A stretch of 64,000 bases of DNA from Antarcticibacterium sp. 1MA-6-2 (GTDB taxonomy: Bacteria; Bacteroidota; Bacteroidia; Flavobacteriales; Flavobacteriaceae), in the NCBI RefSeq assembly GCF_021535135.1, contig NZ_CP091036.1, positions 1,736,001 through 1,800,000 on the forward strand. The letters are read 5' to 3'. The notes under the pieces are model-generated. The model made no database searches and was not told where the DNA came from. It saw only the letters and a program-made list of their open reading frames with translations. The position numbers and the translations under genes were made by a program. How positions within the stretch are numbered: position 1 is the stretch's first letter; every line of letters begins with the position of its first letter. Positions 28,493 through 36,893 of the stretch are shown here, one piece after another.

Positions 28493-29414
28493 TCTGGGTG
28501 ACTGTTTTAATGAAAATATCGTTTACCGAAGGAATTACCTCGACAAAATGATTTACCCTTGCCCTTGTAAGCAGGTACTGTAAAAGGTCGTTTGGAGAAT
28601 CCTCCTGCCCTATTTGCAGCCTCAGTTTTAGATCATCGGTAATGCTTTTATAATTTGCTTCTGAAACAATAAATCTTGTTTTCAACTCTTCAAGAAGCAA
28701 ATCTTCATTTTCAGCACTAAGACCTACTTCGAATGTGTTGGATTTATACTCTCTTTTTATGTCGGCTACCTTACCATCCAGGAGTTTGTTTGATTTATGA
28801 ATAAGCGCCATATATTCACAAAGTTCTTCAACACTTTCCATGCGATGCGTAGAAAAAAGAATCGTTGCACCTTCATCCCGTAAATGAATTATTTCATTTT
28901 TTATAATATCAGCATTTACAGGATCAAATCCGCTGAAGGGTTCATCAAAGATCAAAAGCTTGGGATTGTGGAGAACGGTGATCACAAATTGCACTTTTTG
29001 AGCCATTCCTTTAGATAGTTCCTGGATCTTTTTATCCCACCAGTGTGTGATCTCAAGACGTTTGAACCAATAATCAAGTCTTTCTTTGGCTTCTTTTTTA
29101 GTCAGGCCCTTTAATCTTGCAAGGTATAGTGCCTGCTCCCCTACTTTCATAGATTTGTAAAGTCCCCTTTCTTCGGGAAGATATCCAATATAACTCACAT
29201 CATTTGGTTGTAATGGTTTCCCGTCAAAATATACCTTTCCCGTATCGGGCATGGTAATTTGATTAATTATTCTTATAAAAGTGGTTTTTCCTGCACCATT
29301 TGGACCTAGCAATCCAAAAATGCTTTGCTGCGGGATTGTTATTGAAACATCATTTAGTGCAGTGAAACTTCCAAATTGTTTGCAAATGTTTTCTGCTACT
29401 AAGAGATTAGCCAT
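28485..29414 (-). CDS. ABC transporter ATP-binding protein (NatA-like)
   Basis: ATPase subunit of the NatAB-type exporter, 309 residues. Walker A GPNGAGKTT, Q-loop YLPEERGLYKSM, signature LSKGMAQKVQF, Walker B LLIFDEPFSGFDP, H-loop ILFSTHRME. The C-terminal 90 residues form the DUF4162-like domain common in this group. Substrate (ions, drugs or lipids) unknown. Confidence 0.92.
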   Translation of the reverse strand: MANLLVAENICKQFGSFTALNDVSITIPQQSIFGLLGPNGAGKTTFIRIINQITMPDTGKVYFDGKPLQPNDVSYIGYLPEERGLYKSMKVGEQALYLARLKGLTKKEAKERLDYWFKRLEITHWWDKKIQELSKGMAQKVQFVITVLHNPKLLIFDEPFSGFDPVNADIIKNEIIHLRDEGATILFSTHRMESVEELCEYMALIHKSNKLLDGKVADIKREYKSNTFEVGLSAENEDLLLEELKTRFIVSEANYKSITDDLKLRLQIGQEDSPNDLLQYLLTRARVNHFVEVIPSVNDIFIKTVTQNA

Positions 29415-29513
29415 ACTTTTGCTTTAGGTAGTAAATATATTGAAATAGCCATAGAAAGCTTTTTATTTAAGAGCATTTTAATCTGCTGCAAAAAAAGGAC
29501 AGTTACTAAAAAC

Positions 29514-29553
29514 AAAAACCCATCCTTAAAAGTGAATTAAGGATGGGAAAAAA
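29514..29553 (-). terminator. Intrinsic terminator downstream of dnaJ
   Basis: On the minus strand CCCATCCTTAA, 9-base loop, TTAAGGATGGGTTTTTG: a strong stem followed by T5, about 80 bases after the dnaJ stop. Confidence 0.85.
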
Positions 29554-29633
29554 ATTGCTATGAAAAAGAAAAATTACCACTAATTAAATTAGCGATACTC
29601 AAATATAATAAAATTTTCTTAAAATTTAGTTTT

Positions 29634-30750
29634 TTAAGAAAACATATCTTTTACTTTTTCAAAAAATGACTTATCGCTCAATTCCGGGTTGGGCTGAAAG
29701 TTTTCATCGCCAGACATTTTTTCAAAGAATTCCCTTTGCTCTCTGGTAAGAACTTTGGGGGTCCAAACATTCACGTGAACCAACAAATCACCTTTACCAT
29801 ACCCGTTTAAGTTTGAAATTCCTTTGCCTCTTAACCTTAAGATTTTTCCGGACTGAACTCCTTCTTCAACTTTAATTCTAACCTTCCCGGTAACGGTATC
29901 AATTTCTCTTGAAGCACCAAGTGCAGCTTCAGAAAAACTTATGTAAAGATCATAATGAAGATTATCACCCTCTCTTTGCAGCGTAGGATGTTCTTTTTCT
30001 TCAATGGCTACAAGTAAGTCTCCCGGCACCCCATTCCCCGGGGCATCATTACCCTTCCCGGTAACTTTTAACTGCATCCCGTCTTCTACACCTGCAGGAA
30101 TTTTAATTGAAACAGTTTCTTCTTTTGATATTAAACCCTGAGCATCTGCTTCTGCTGGTTTTTGATCTATTATCTGGCTAAGCACCTCCGCAGGTAGTAC
30201 ATGGGGAAGCAGTTTGCATACGGCCTAAGATGGTATTTGTAATTCTTGTTACCTGTCCTGTACCATTACAGGTGCTACAGGTTTTATAGGTTGTACCCGG
30301 AGCCTGAATTTTTCTTTTAACCTTGATCTTTTTCTCCGCTCCGTTGGCTATTTCTTCCAGGGTGAGACTTACACGTATACGAAGGTTACTTCCTTTAGCT
30401 CTGCGCTGGCCTCCACCGAAACCACCTCCAAAACCGGAGAAACCTCCTCCAAAGCCACCTCCGAAAATATCACCAAACTGGCTGAAGATGTCGTCCATGT
30501 TCATACCACCTCCGCCACCGAAGCCTCCTTCGAAAGCCTGATGACCAAAGCGGTCATATTTGGCCCTTTTGTCTTCATTACTCAATACTTCGTATGCTTC
30601 TGCCGCTTTTTTAAACATTTCCTCGGCATGAGAGTCCCCCGGATTTTTATCGGGGTGATATTCGATGGCCTTCTTGCGATAAGCCTTCTTTATCTCTGCT
30701 ACAGAAGCATTTTTACTTATTCCTAATATTTCGTAATAATCCTGTTTCAT
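29634..30750 (-). CDS. dnaJ: Chaperone DnaJ
   Basis: Hsp40 co-chaperone that stimulates DnaK. J-domain with HPD (YHPDKNPGD), Gly/Phe-rich region ([18 protein letters not shown]), a zinc region with only two CxxCxGxG motifs (CSTCNGTG and CTTCGGAG), where classical DnaJ has four, then the C-terminal beta domains ([22 protein letters not shown]). The two-motif form is, to my knowledge, usual in flavobacteria. The frame breaks at 30177-30183 (rev. GCTTAGC); GCCGGC completes the second motif and gives 371 residues. It lies 25 bases downstream of grpE in one operon. Confidence 0.96.
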
Positions 30751-30775
30751 TGTAATATTTTGTAATTGAAAGTGA

Positions 30776-31396
30776 CTATTTTCCTGTCACTACTTTTGGA
30801 TAGCGTATGATTCTTTCTCCCAGCTTATAGCCGCGCTCTACCACATCAACTATCTTGCCTTTTAACTTGTCACTTGGAGCAGGTACCTGCGTAATAGCCT
30901 CATGGACATCGGCATCAAAAGAATCTCCTTCTTTAACGTTCATAGGTTCCAAACCTTTACTCTTGAGTGTGTCGCGGAATTTATTATGAATAAGTTCCAC
31001 CCCTTTTAAAAGGTTCTTATCCTTTGCCTTTTTTATTTCATTTAAGGCCCTGTCAAAATCATCCAGTACAGGCAGCATAGCTGTCATCATTTCCTGGTTT
31101 GCCGTTTTGAACAATTCCAGGCGCTCTTTTGAAGTTCTTCTTTTGTAATTTTCGAATTCGGCAAATAGTCTTAGGAATTTATCTTTTTCCTTCTCCAGAT
31201 CATTCTTAAGCTGTTCATTTTCTGAAGTTTCTCCTTCTCCTTCACCCTTCCTGTTCTCTACTTCCTCTATTGCCTCGTCCAGAAGATCTTCTACCTGATC
31301 TTTAACTGATTCTTCTCTGCTTGATTCGGGCTGGTTATTATCAATAAATTCTTCGTGTATATTTTCTTCCTGTAGGTTTTCGTTTTCCTTGCTCAT
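30776..31396 (-). CDS. grpE: Nucleotide exchange factor GrpE
   Basis: DnaK nucleotide exchange factor, 206 residues. A long acidic, coiled-coil N-terminus leads into [19 protein letters not shown] and [14 protein letters not shown]. The C-terminal beta-wing carries [43 protein letters not shown], the family signature. First gene of the grpE-dnaJ heat-shock operon. Confidence 0.95.
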   Translation of the reverse strand: MSKENENLQEENIHEEFIDNNQPESSREESVKDQVEDLLDEAIEEVENRKGEGEGETSENEQLKNDLEKEKDKFLRLFAEFENYKRRTSKERLELFKTANQEMMTAMLPVLDDFDRALNEIKKAKDKNLLKGVELIHNKFRDTLKSKGLEPMNVKEGDSFDADVHEAITQVPAPSDKLKGKIVDVVERGYKLGERIIRYPKVVTGK

Positions 31397-31496
31397 TACT
31401 TACAAAATTTGTTTCCCTCTCCAAAAGTCAAATTTGCTGCCAATTATCAAAAAATGTCAAAATGTCACTAGTTCAATTTTAGGATTTATTTAAGAA

Positions 31497-31523
31497 TTGT
31501 AAGGAACTCAAGCTGTAATTTTG
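31497..31523 (+). promoter_or_regulatory. Flavobacterial promoter for the YceI gene
   Basis: TTG at 31497-31499, 16 bases, TAATTTTG at 31516-31523. Its position 30 bases before ATG 31554 rules out a longer upstream reading of the protein. Confidence 0.65.
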
Positions 31524-31553
31524 CCGCTTGAATTAAAATCAAAATCTATCAAA

Positions 31554-32222
31554 ATGAAAAAAACTGTTTTAAATATTTTTTTAGTAGCTAGTGTTACTTT
31601 GGCAACTGTTGGTTGTAAAAATGAAAATAAGGAAGCTAACACTGCTGATGCTAAAGAAGCAGCTACGGCAAACGAAGAAGCCGTTGAATTTAAGGTTGAT
31701 ACAACCTCATCTGTAATTGAATGGAAAGGTGAAAAACCTACAAGTACTCATACGGGAACAATTGATATAGCTAATGGATCTTTCTTTGCTAATGATAGCA
31801 TCGTTGAGAGTGGAACTTTTGTTATTGATATGAACTCAATAACCGTTACAGACCTTCAGGGAGAAGACAAGCAAAATCTTGAAGCTCATTTAAAAGGAAC
31901 TGTGGAAGGAAAAGAAGGTGATTTCTTTAACGTTAATGAACATCCTGAAGCAAAATTTGAAGTTACAGGAGTTTTTCAAAACAACGGGCAAACTATGTTG
32001 CAGGGAAATCTTACTCTTAAAGGAGAAACTAAAAATGTTGAATTTCCTGTGAACATTGATCGTAACGGTGAAACTTTGGAATTGACCAGTGAGAGCTTTA
32101 CTATTGATCGTACCAAGTGGAACGTTAACTACGGGTCAAAATCTGTTTTTGACAGCCTTGGTGACAATTTCATCAATGACGAAATTGAACTTACAATAAA
32201 AGTACAGGCTACAAGAGCTTAA
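31554..32222 (+). CDS. YceI family lipoprotein
   Basis: About 222 residues, exported lipoprotein (FLVASVTLATVGCKN with lipobox Cys near residue 20). The YceI lipocalin-like barrel is seen in SSVIEWKGEKPTSTHTGTI, VESGTFVIDMNSITVTDL, FFNVNEHPEAKFEVTG and FTIDRTKWNVNYGSK. YceI proteins bind isoprenoid or other hydrophobic molecules in the periplasm. Monocistronic, with its own promoter and a strong terminator. Confidence 0.9.
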   Translation: MKKTVLNIFLVASVTLATVGCKNENKEANTADAKEAATANEEAVEFKVDTTSSVIEWKGEKPTSTHTGTIDIANGSFFANDSIVESGTFVIDMNSITVTDLQGEDKQNLEAHLKGTVEGKEGDFFNVNEHPEAKFEVTGVFQNNGQTMLQGNLTLKGETKNVEFPVNIDRNGETLELTSESFTIDRTKWNVNYGSKSVFDSLGDNFINDEIELTIKVQATRA

Positions 32223-32243
32223 TTTTTTAAAATTTATTTCTGG

Positions 32244-32274
32244 AAAGAGGTCGCAGGTTGCGACCTCTTTTTTT
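32244..32274. terminator. Bidirectional intrinsic terminator
   Basis: AAAGAGGTCGCA, GGT loop, TGCGACCTCTTT with T7 on the plus strand. It sits between the convergent YceI and epimerase genes. Confidence 0.9.
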
Positions 32275-32275
32275 A

Positions 32276-33178
32276 TTAAAGAAGATCTTCCAGCGCCTTT
32301 GGCAGGTTGGAATACTGAAATGTATAACCCTTCTTTTGGATCTTTTCAGCACTTACAAGCTGACTTGCTAAAACCGCATTAGACATTTCTCCCAGAGCAA
32401 ACTTAAGTACTCCTGAAGGTATGTTAGGCAGCCATTGGGATTTTTCCAGTTGCTCTGCAATTTTCTCCATAAGTTCCTCATTGGTAACAGGATTGGGAGC
32501 AACGGCATTGTATACCCCCTCTAACTTATTTTGAAGTACATAAAGGTAAATACCTGACAAATCGTTAATGTGTATCCAGGACTGCCATTGTTTTCCACTG
32601 CCAAAGGCTGCCCCCGCATTATATTTAGCAGGAATTTTCATTTTAGGCAAGGCCCCTCCTTCTTCCGCCAGCACAAGACCTGTTCTAATCTTGCTTACTT
32701 TCATATCAAGATCTTCAAATTCATCTGCAGCAGCTTCCCACCGCACTACTACTTCCCCGAGGAAGGTGTCATCCACAGCTTGTTCATCCTCGGTGTAAAA
32801 TTTTTGAAGGGAACTGGGATATACACTTATTCCACTTGCAGAAATAAATTGAGGAACTGAAAATCCTGAATCCTGAACAGCAGAATACAGAAGAGCAGCA
32901 GATTTTATCCTGCTATCCAGTATTTCCTTTTTATAACTTTCTGTCCACCGTTTTGCCACACTGGCACCTGCCAAATGAATGATAGCATCTATATCGCGCA
33001 AGCTTTCCCTGTCAATTTCTCCTTTTTCAGGATCCCAGAAAAAACCTCTATAATCTACCTGCTTTTGAATTTTATTTTTTGAGGTGGTGAGGTAATTAAC
33101 CGAGATTCCTTTTTCACGGCACAAGTTCGATAAATGTGAACCTACAAGGCCCGTTGCACCTGTTATTAATACTCGCAT
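32276..33178 (-). CDS. TIGR01777-family NAD-dependent epimerase (SDR39U1-like)
   Basis: A 300-residue atypical short-chain dehydrogenase. The Rossmann motif GATGLVGSHL opens the protein, followed by DAIIHLAGASVAKRW, FISASGISVYPSS (in place of a classical YxxxK) and KIRTGLVLAEEGGALPKM, all typical of the TIGR01777/YfcH group. The C-terminal DUF1731-like part contains SQWLPNIPSGVLKFALGEM. The biochemical substrate of this family is not settled. Confidence 0.9.
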   Translation of the reverse strand: MRVLITGATGLVGSHLSNLCREKGISVNYLTTSKNKIQKQVDYRGFFWDPEKGEIDRESLRDIDAIIHLAGASVAKRWTESYKKEILDSRIKSAALLYSAVQDSGFSVPQFISASGISVYPSSLQKFYTEDEQAVDDTFLGEVVVRWEAAADEFEDLDMKVSKIRTGLVLAEEGGALPKMKIPAKYNAGAAFGSGKQWQSWIHINDLSGIYLYVLQNKLEGVYNAVAPNPVTNEELMEKIAEQLEKSQWLPNIPSGVLKFALGEMSNAVLASQLVSAEKIQKKGYTFQYSNLPKALEDLL

Positions 33179-33242
33179 TTTTATTTACAAGATAGCCAAC
33201 AGGCAGGGGTCCGGCTAATTTTTATTACAGGTTTAACACGTG

Positions 33243-33922
33243 TTAATGAACGGGTTTGGTAGCTCTTAGCATCTCTCTTTTCCCAGGAGGGCCGGGTAAA
33301 CGTTCCACGGTAAATCCCACAGTTTGCATAGCTCTTCTTACACTTCCTTTAGCGGCATAGGTTACTAAAATTCCGCCAGGTTTTAGTGCGTTGAACATAA
33401 TGCCGAAGATCTCTTCCGTCCACAATTCAGGCTGAACTCTGGCACCAAAGGCATCAAAATAAACCAGATTATACTTTTCAATATCTGATATCTCCTGAAA
33501 AAACTTCTTCTGCTTCTGAAGCTGAAATTTTGAATTAATGGTTTTAATAGTTTCCCATGGAAGATTGTGGATTGTTCTGAAAAACTCCCTGGCTCCTTCC
33601 TCCTGAAGTTCTTCAGCAAAATTTAGCTTTTCTACTTCTTCAAGAGCAACAGGATAAGCTTCAACCGCAGTGTAGGATATTGTAAGGTTTTTTCCTTTTG
33701 CTTCTTTCCAGGTAACCAGCGCATTTAATCCTGTTCCAAATCCAATTTCTAAAATTGAGATCGTTTCTTCTCCTGATTCCAGCGTTTTGTGAAGACCCGA
33801 ATTGATGAAGACATGTTCTGCTTCACGAATAGCGCCATGCCGGGAGTGGTACTGCTCATTCCATTCAGGAAGATGAATGGTAGTGGAACCGTCACTTAGG
33901 TCTTTATAATTTCCCGCTCCAA
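33243..33922 (-). CDS. mnmD: tRNA U34 5-methylaminomethyl-2-thiouridine methyltransferase (MnmD)
   Basis: Predicted SAM-dependent enzyme catalysing the last step of mnm5s2U34 formation, in the stand-alone form equivalent to the N-terminal domain of MnmC. After repair of 33894-33901 (rev. ACCTAAGT, read ACCGGT) the N-terminus reads LEREIIKTGDGSTTIHLPEW, a family hallmark, and continues with EQYHSRHGAIREAEHVFI, SILEIGFGTGLNAL (SAM motif), YFDAFGARVQPELW and GGILVTYAAKGSVRRAM. A TTG start at 33922, two bases after the DUF4920 gene stop, gives 225 residues. It has no ATG/GTG/TTG after the break until residue 165, which hides most of the gene from simple gene finders. Confidence 0.9.
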
Positions 33923-33923
33923 A

Positions 33924-34436
33924 TTATTCTTCTATTAGTACTCCATCTGCAAGGAAAGACAGCGTACGCTTAGGCTCTGTTATTGCAGCAACTGCCTCTG
34001 CCGTTTCTCCTTTATCCTCAGCATAATGCCGCTGTTCATCTACAGAAACTTCAGTAACATAAGCCTTACCTCTTACAACTACATCTTTTTGCTCAATATC
34101 CTTCGGAACAAAAAAGCCATAGTCTTTAAACTTTACCATCACATCTTCATTATCTTCAGGAAGATCCAGGGTCATCCAGCAACCTTTGTTCTTACAAACA
34201 GAATTTACAGTTGCTTTTAAAGTAACTTCTGCGGTATCTCCTGGCTTCATATTTTGAAAACGCTCCTCCATTTCAGCAGCAGTGAGGGACTGGTTAAGCT
34301 TAAAATCTTCTCCATAGGATTTATACGCTACTTCCTGTCCCTGACCATTTCCTGTAGCAGCTTCACCTTCCGCATTATTCTTACAGGAACAAAGAGTAAT
34401 TGAAGCAAAACTGAGGATTAGCAAAAAATTTTTCAT
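33924..34436 (-). CDS. DUF4920 lipoprotein
   Basis: Lipoprotein of about 170 residues (LILSFASITLCSCKN) with the DUF4920 domain: ATVNSVCKNKGCWMTLDLP, MVKFKDYGFFVPKDIEQKDVVVRGKAYV. The pair of cysteines in VCKNKGC may bind metal or form a disulfide. I chose the internal ATG at 34436 because the lipoprotein signal begins there. It is followed immediately by mnmD. The two are divergent from ilvE. Confidence 0.82.
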   Translation of the reverse strand: MKNFLLILSFASITLCSCKNNAEGEAATGNGQGQEVAYKSYGEDFKLNQSLTAAEMEERFQNMKPGDTAEVTLKATVNSVCKNKGCWMTLDLPEDNEDVMVKFKDYGFFVPKDIEQKDVVVRGKAYVTEVSVDEQRHYAEDKGETAEAVAAITEPKRTLSFLADGVLIEE

Positions 34437-34490
34437 ATTATTTTTAAATTGATGATGAATTTTCAAAAACCCATCAAATTTAGGTAAAGT

Positions 34491-34526
34491 TTGAATTTTT
34501 TTTATCTTATTTATTAGGTAAATTTG
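34491..34526 (+). promoter_or_regulatory. Promoter for ilvE
   Basis: TTG at 34491-34493, 25 bases, TAAATTTG at 34519-34526, 18 bases ahead of ATG 34545. The spacing is on the long side. A mirror CAAATTTA at 34475-34482 may serve the divergent DUF4920 gene. Confidence 0.5.
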
Positions 34527-34544
34527 TACTCTAAAGTATACATA

Positions 34545-35618
34545 ATGAGAAACGATGCTTCCGTCAAAATTGATATAGAAAAAGCACCAACTTCAAAAAT
34601 TAACTCGGTTGACTTTGAAAACTTAACGTTTGGTCACATCTTCACAGATCACATGATGGTATGTGATTACGACAACGGAAATTGGAAAGCTCCTAAAATT
34701 GTCCCTTATGGTCCAATTCAACTGGATCCTTCAGCTAAAGTTTTTCACTATGGCCAGGCAGTTTTTGAAGGTATGAAAGCCTATTGCGATGACAATGATA
34801 AGATCTGGATGTTCCGCCCTGAGGAAAATTTACAACGTATCAACAAATCTTCCAAAAGAATGGCAATTCCTGAATTTCCTGAGGAGTCATTTTTCTCTGC
34901 CCTTGAAGAACTACTAAAACTGGAAAAGGATTGGATAAAGAAAGGATTTGGTAATTCACTATATATACGCCCTTTCGTAATTGCAACTGAAGCGGGAGTC
35001 CTGGCTTCACCTGCATCACAGTATAAATTTATGATCATTTGCTCTCCTGCAAAATCTTATTATACAGGAGAAGTGAGAGTTCAATTTTCTGAACATTACA
35101 GCCGTGCTGCCGATGGTGGTGTTGGTTTCGCAAAAGCTGCTGGAAATTACGGGGCACAATTTTACCCTACTAATCTTGCCAAAGAAGCAGGATTCCAACA
35201 AATAATCTGGACAGACGCTAATTCTCACGAATATCTTGAGGAAGCTGGTACAATGAATATTTTCTTTAGAATTAAGGATAAATTAATTACTGCTCCTACC
35301 AATGACAGAATTCTTGATGGGATTACCCGTAAAAGTATTCTTGCTTTGGCTGAAGCTAATAATATAGATTGCGAAGTAAAAAGAGTTCCTGTAAAGGAGA
35401 TTGTTGAAGCAGCAAAAGCAAGCGAACTAAAAGAAATTTTTGGCACAGGGACAGCTGCTGTAATCAATCCTATCCAGGGGTTTTCCTATAAAGGAGAGAG
35501 CTTTGAATTACCTCAACTGGAGAATTCCTATGCTTCTTTGTTAAAAAATAAATTGATGAGGATACAGTATAATATTGATGAGGATATCTTTGGATGGAGA
35601 TATGAAGTAAAAGAATAA
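34545..35618 (+). CDS. ilvE: Branched-chain amino acid aminotransferase
   Basis: PLP-dependent enzyme interconverting Leu/Ile/Val and their 2-oxo acids, 357 residues. The PLP-binding lysine is in GGVGFAKAAGNYGAQFYP; other class IV signatures are HYGQAVFEGMKAY, LYIRPFVIATEAGV, EYLEEAGTMNIFFRI and EIFGTGTAAVINPI. ATG 34545 fits the promoter better than the upstream TTG at 34524. Monocistronic with terminator. Confidence 0.96.
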   Translation: MRNDASVKIDIEKAPTSKINSVDFENLTFGHIFTDHMMVCDYDNGNWKAPKIVPYGPIQLDPSAKVFHYGQAVFEGMKAYCDDNDKIWMFRPEENLQRINKSSKRMAIPEFPEESFFSALEELLKLEKDWIKKGFGNSLYIRPFVIATEAGVLASPASQYKFMIICSPAKSYYTGEVRVQFSEHYSRAADGGVGFAKAAGNYGAQFYPTNLAKEAGFQQIIWTDANSHEYLEEAGTMNIFFRIKDKLITAPTNDRILDGITRKSILALAEANNIDCEVKRVPVKEIVEAAKASELKEIFGTGTAAVINPIQGFSYKGESFELPQLENSYASLLKNKLMRIQYNIDEDIFGWRYEVKE

Positions 35619-35637
35619 TTATACCACATATTATTAT

Positions 35638-35669
35638 ATGAAAGGCTTCTAACATAGAGGCCTTTTTTT
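35638..35669 (+). terminator. Intrinsic terminator of ilvE
   Basis: AAAGGCTTCT, AACAT, AGAGGCCTTTTTTTA: imperfect stem with T7. It also abuts the convergent Gmad2 gene stop. Confidence 0.75.
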
Positions 35670-36147
35670 ATTGCTGAAATTTAACGGGTATTTTTTTCCT
35701 ATTGTCATGTTCTGGTAATCCTGATGGATTTGACCGATGAAGAACCAAAAATCCTTTTTCAGCTCCGGAAGGATCAAAATCTATTTTTCCAGAAAAAGGG
35801 ACCAAATCCTCTGTCATCCACTCTCCTTTAGCTTCTATATATCCTTTGCCCAAAATATTGTTAGCCTCATCGGTAATTTCTACAGGTGCAGTAGCTTCAA
35901 AAAACCAATACCCCCTGGCCTCTCCTTCTATTGTTAAAGGAGAACTTATGGTTGAATTCCTTTCAGGACCTTTTACTCTTATTGTGTCTACAATTACCGA
36001 CTCTTGCTCCCGTGTAGATGGTTTTTCCCGTAGGTCACTTTCCGGAGTTGCTGAAGTATTGCCATTTTCTTTGCAGGAAATGCCAGAAAGAATAACAACC
36101 AGAACCAGAATATTTATTAGACTCTTTAAGAACATTTTACTCTTCAA
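35668..36147 (-). CDS. Gmad2-domain lipoprotein
   Basis: A 159-residue lipoprotein (ILVLVVILSGISCKEN) with a C-terminal immunoglobulin-like Gmad2 domain: IRVKGPERNSTISSPLTIEGEARGYWFFEATAPVEI and GYIEAKGEWMTEDLVPFSGKI. Such domains occur on surface and sporulation proteins; the role here is unknown. Its start overlaps the 3' end of the MazG-like gene by 11 bases. Confidence 0.75.
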   Translation of the reverse strand: MKSKMFLKSLINILVLVVILSGISCKENGNTSATPESDLREKPSTREQESVIVDTIRVKGPERNSTISSPLTIEGEARGYWFFEATAPVEITDEANNILGKGYIEAKGEWMTEDLVPFSGKIDFDPSGAEKGFLVLHRSNPSGLPEHDNRKKIPVKFQQ

Positions 36148-36524
36148 GGATTTTTTTGATATTAGGCTTAAAATAGTGTGGGCCTTTTAGAACTTTGCCG
36201 TCTTCTCTTAGTACCTAGTTTGCCATCACTCCCTAACTTGCTCATATTACTCCGCTGGATTTCATCAAAGACTTCTTCAATTTTATATTGCATCCCGTGC
36301 TCGATAATTGTTCCGCACAAAATGTACAGCATATCACCAAGTGCGTCGGCTACTTCTGTAAGATCATTATTATTTGCCGCCTCCAGATATTCCTCATTTT
36401 CTTCTTTCATCAGGTTAAATCTTAAAAGATTTTTAGCTTCCCCAAGATCGGCTACTGGTTTGTTATTTATTCCCAGGCCAAATGCACTGTGGAACTCATG
36501 TACTGCTGCAATTCTTTTTTTCAT
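36137..36524 (-). CDS. MazG-like nucleotide pyrophosphohydrolase
   Basis: Predicted NTP-pyrophosphohydrolase of the all-alpha superfamily, 128 residues after repair. The metal-binding motif is EENEEYLEAANNNDLTEVADALGDMLYIL (ExxE...ExxD), with EVFDEIQRSNMSKLG after it. The frame breaks at 36213-36219 (rev. ACTAGGT); ACCGGT gives GKPVLREDGKVLKGPHYFKPNIKKILEE, the expected C-terminus. Likely house-cleaning of non-canonical nucleotides. Confidence 0.88.
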
Positions 36525-36653
36525 CGGTTGAAATTTATAAGCTGTCTGTTGTAGTATTTGTTCAGTATTTAATGCTGAATGCTATCCTGGACTACTACTT
36601 TTTGTTATTTATAATGTACCGGAAATGGTTAACTTTGCCCTAAAATAACTAAA

Positions 36654-36842
36654 ATGTTTAGTACCGGACAATGGATTTTTGCAGCATTTTTTTTCGTTGC
36701 CTTTTTGGCGGCAATTATCTACAGCTACAGGAAAGATATTGTGCTTCATAAAAAATATTACAAAGGCAGTATTTATGTGCTATTAGGATTTATAGCTTTT
36801 ATAGTAATCCTGTTTTTTCTTAAAGATTATCTACGTCACTAA
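36654..36842 (+). CDS. Small two-TM membrane protein
   Basis: A 62-residue protein with two transmembrane segments (WIFAAFFFVAFLAAIIYSY and IYVLLGFIAFIVILFFL) separated by a basic KDIVLHKKYYKG loop. This type is widespread in flavobacteria; function unknown. Followed at once by a perfect terminator hairpin. Confidence 0.7.
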   Translation: MFSTGQWIFAAFFFVAFLAAIIYSYRKDIVLHKKYYKGSIYVLLGFIAFIVILFFLKDYLRH

Positions 36843-36845
36843 ATA

Positions 36846-36873
36846 GAAATGCCCGTTTCGAAAACGGGCATTT
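36846..36873. terminator. Intrinsic terminator
   Basis: AAATGCCCGTTT, CGA loop, AAACGGGCATTT: a perfect 12-bp stem between convergent genes. Confidence 0.85.
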
Positions 36874-36893
36874 AACTTTTATTCGTTGTAGGC

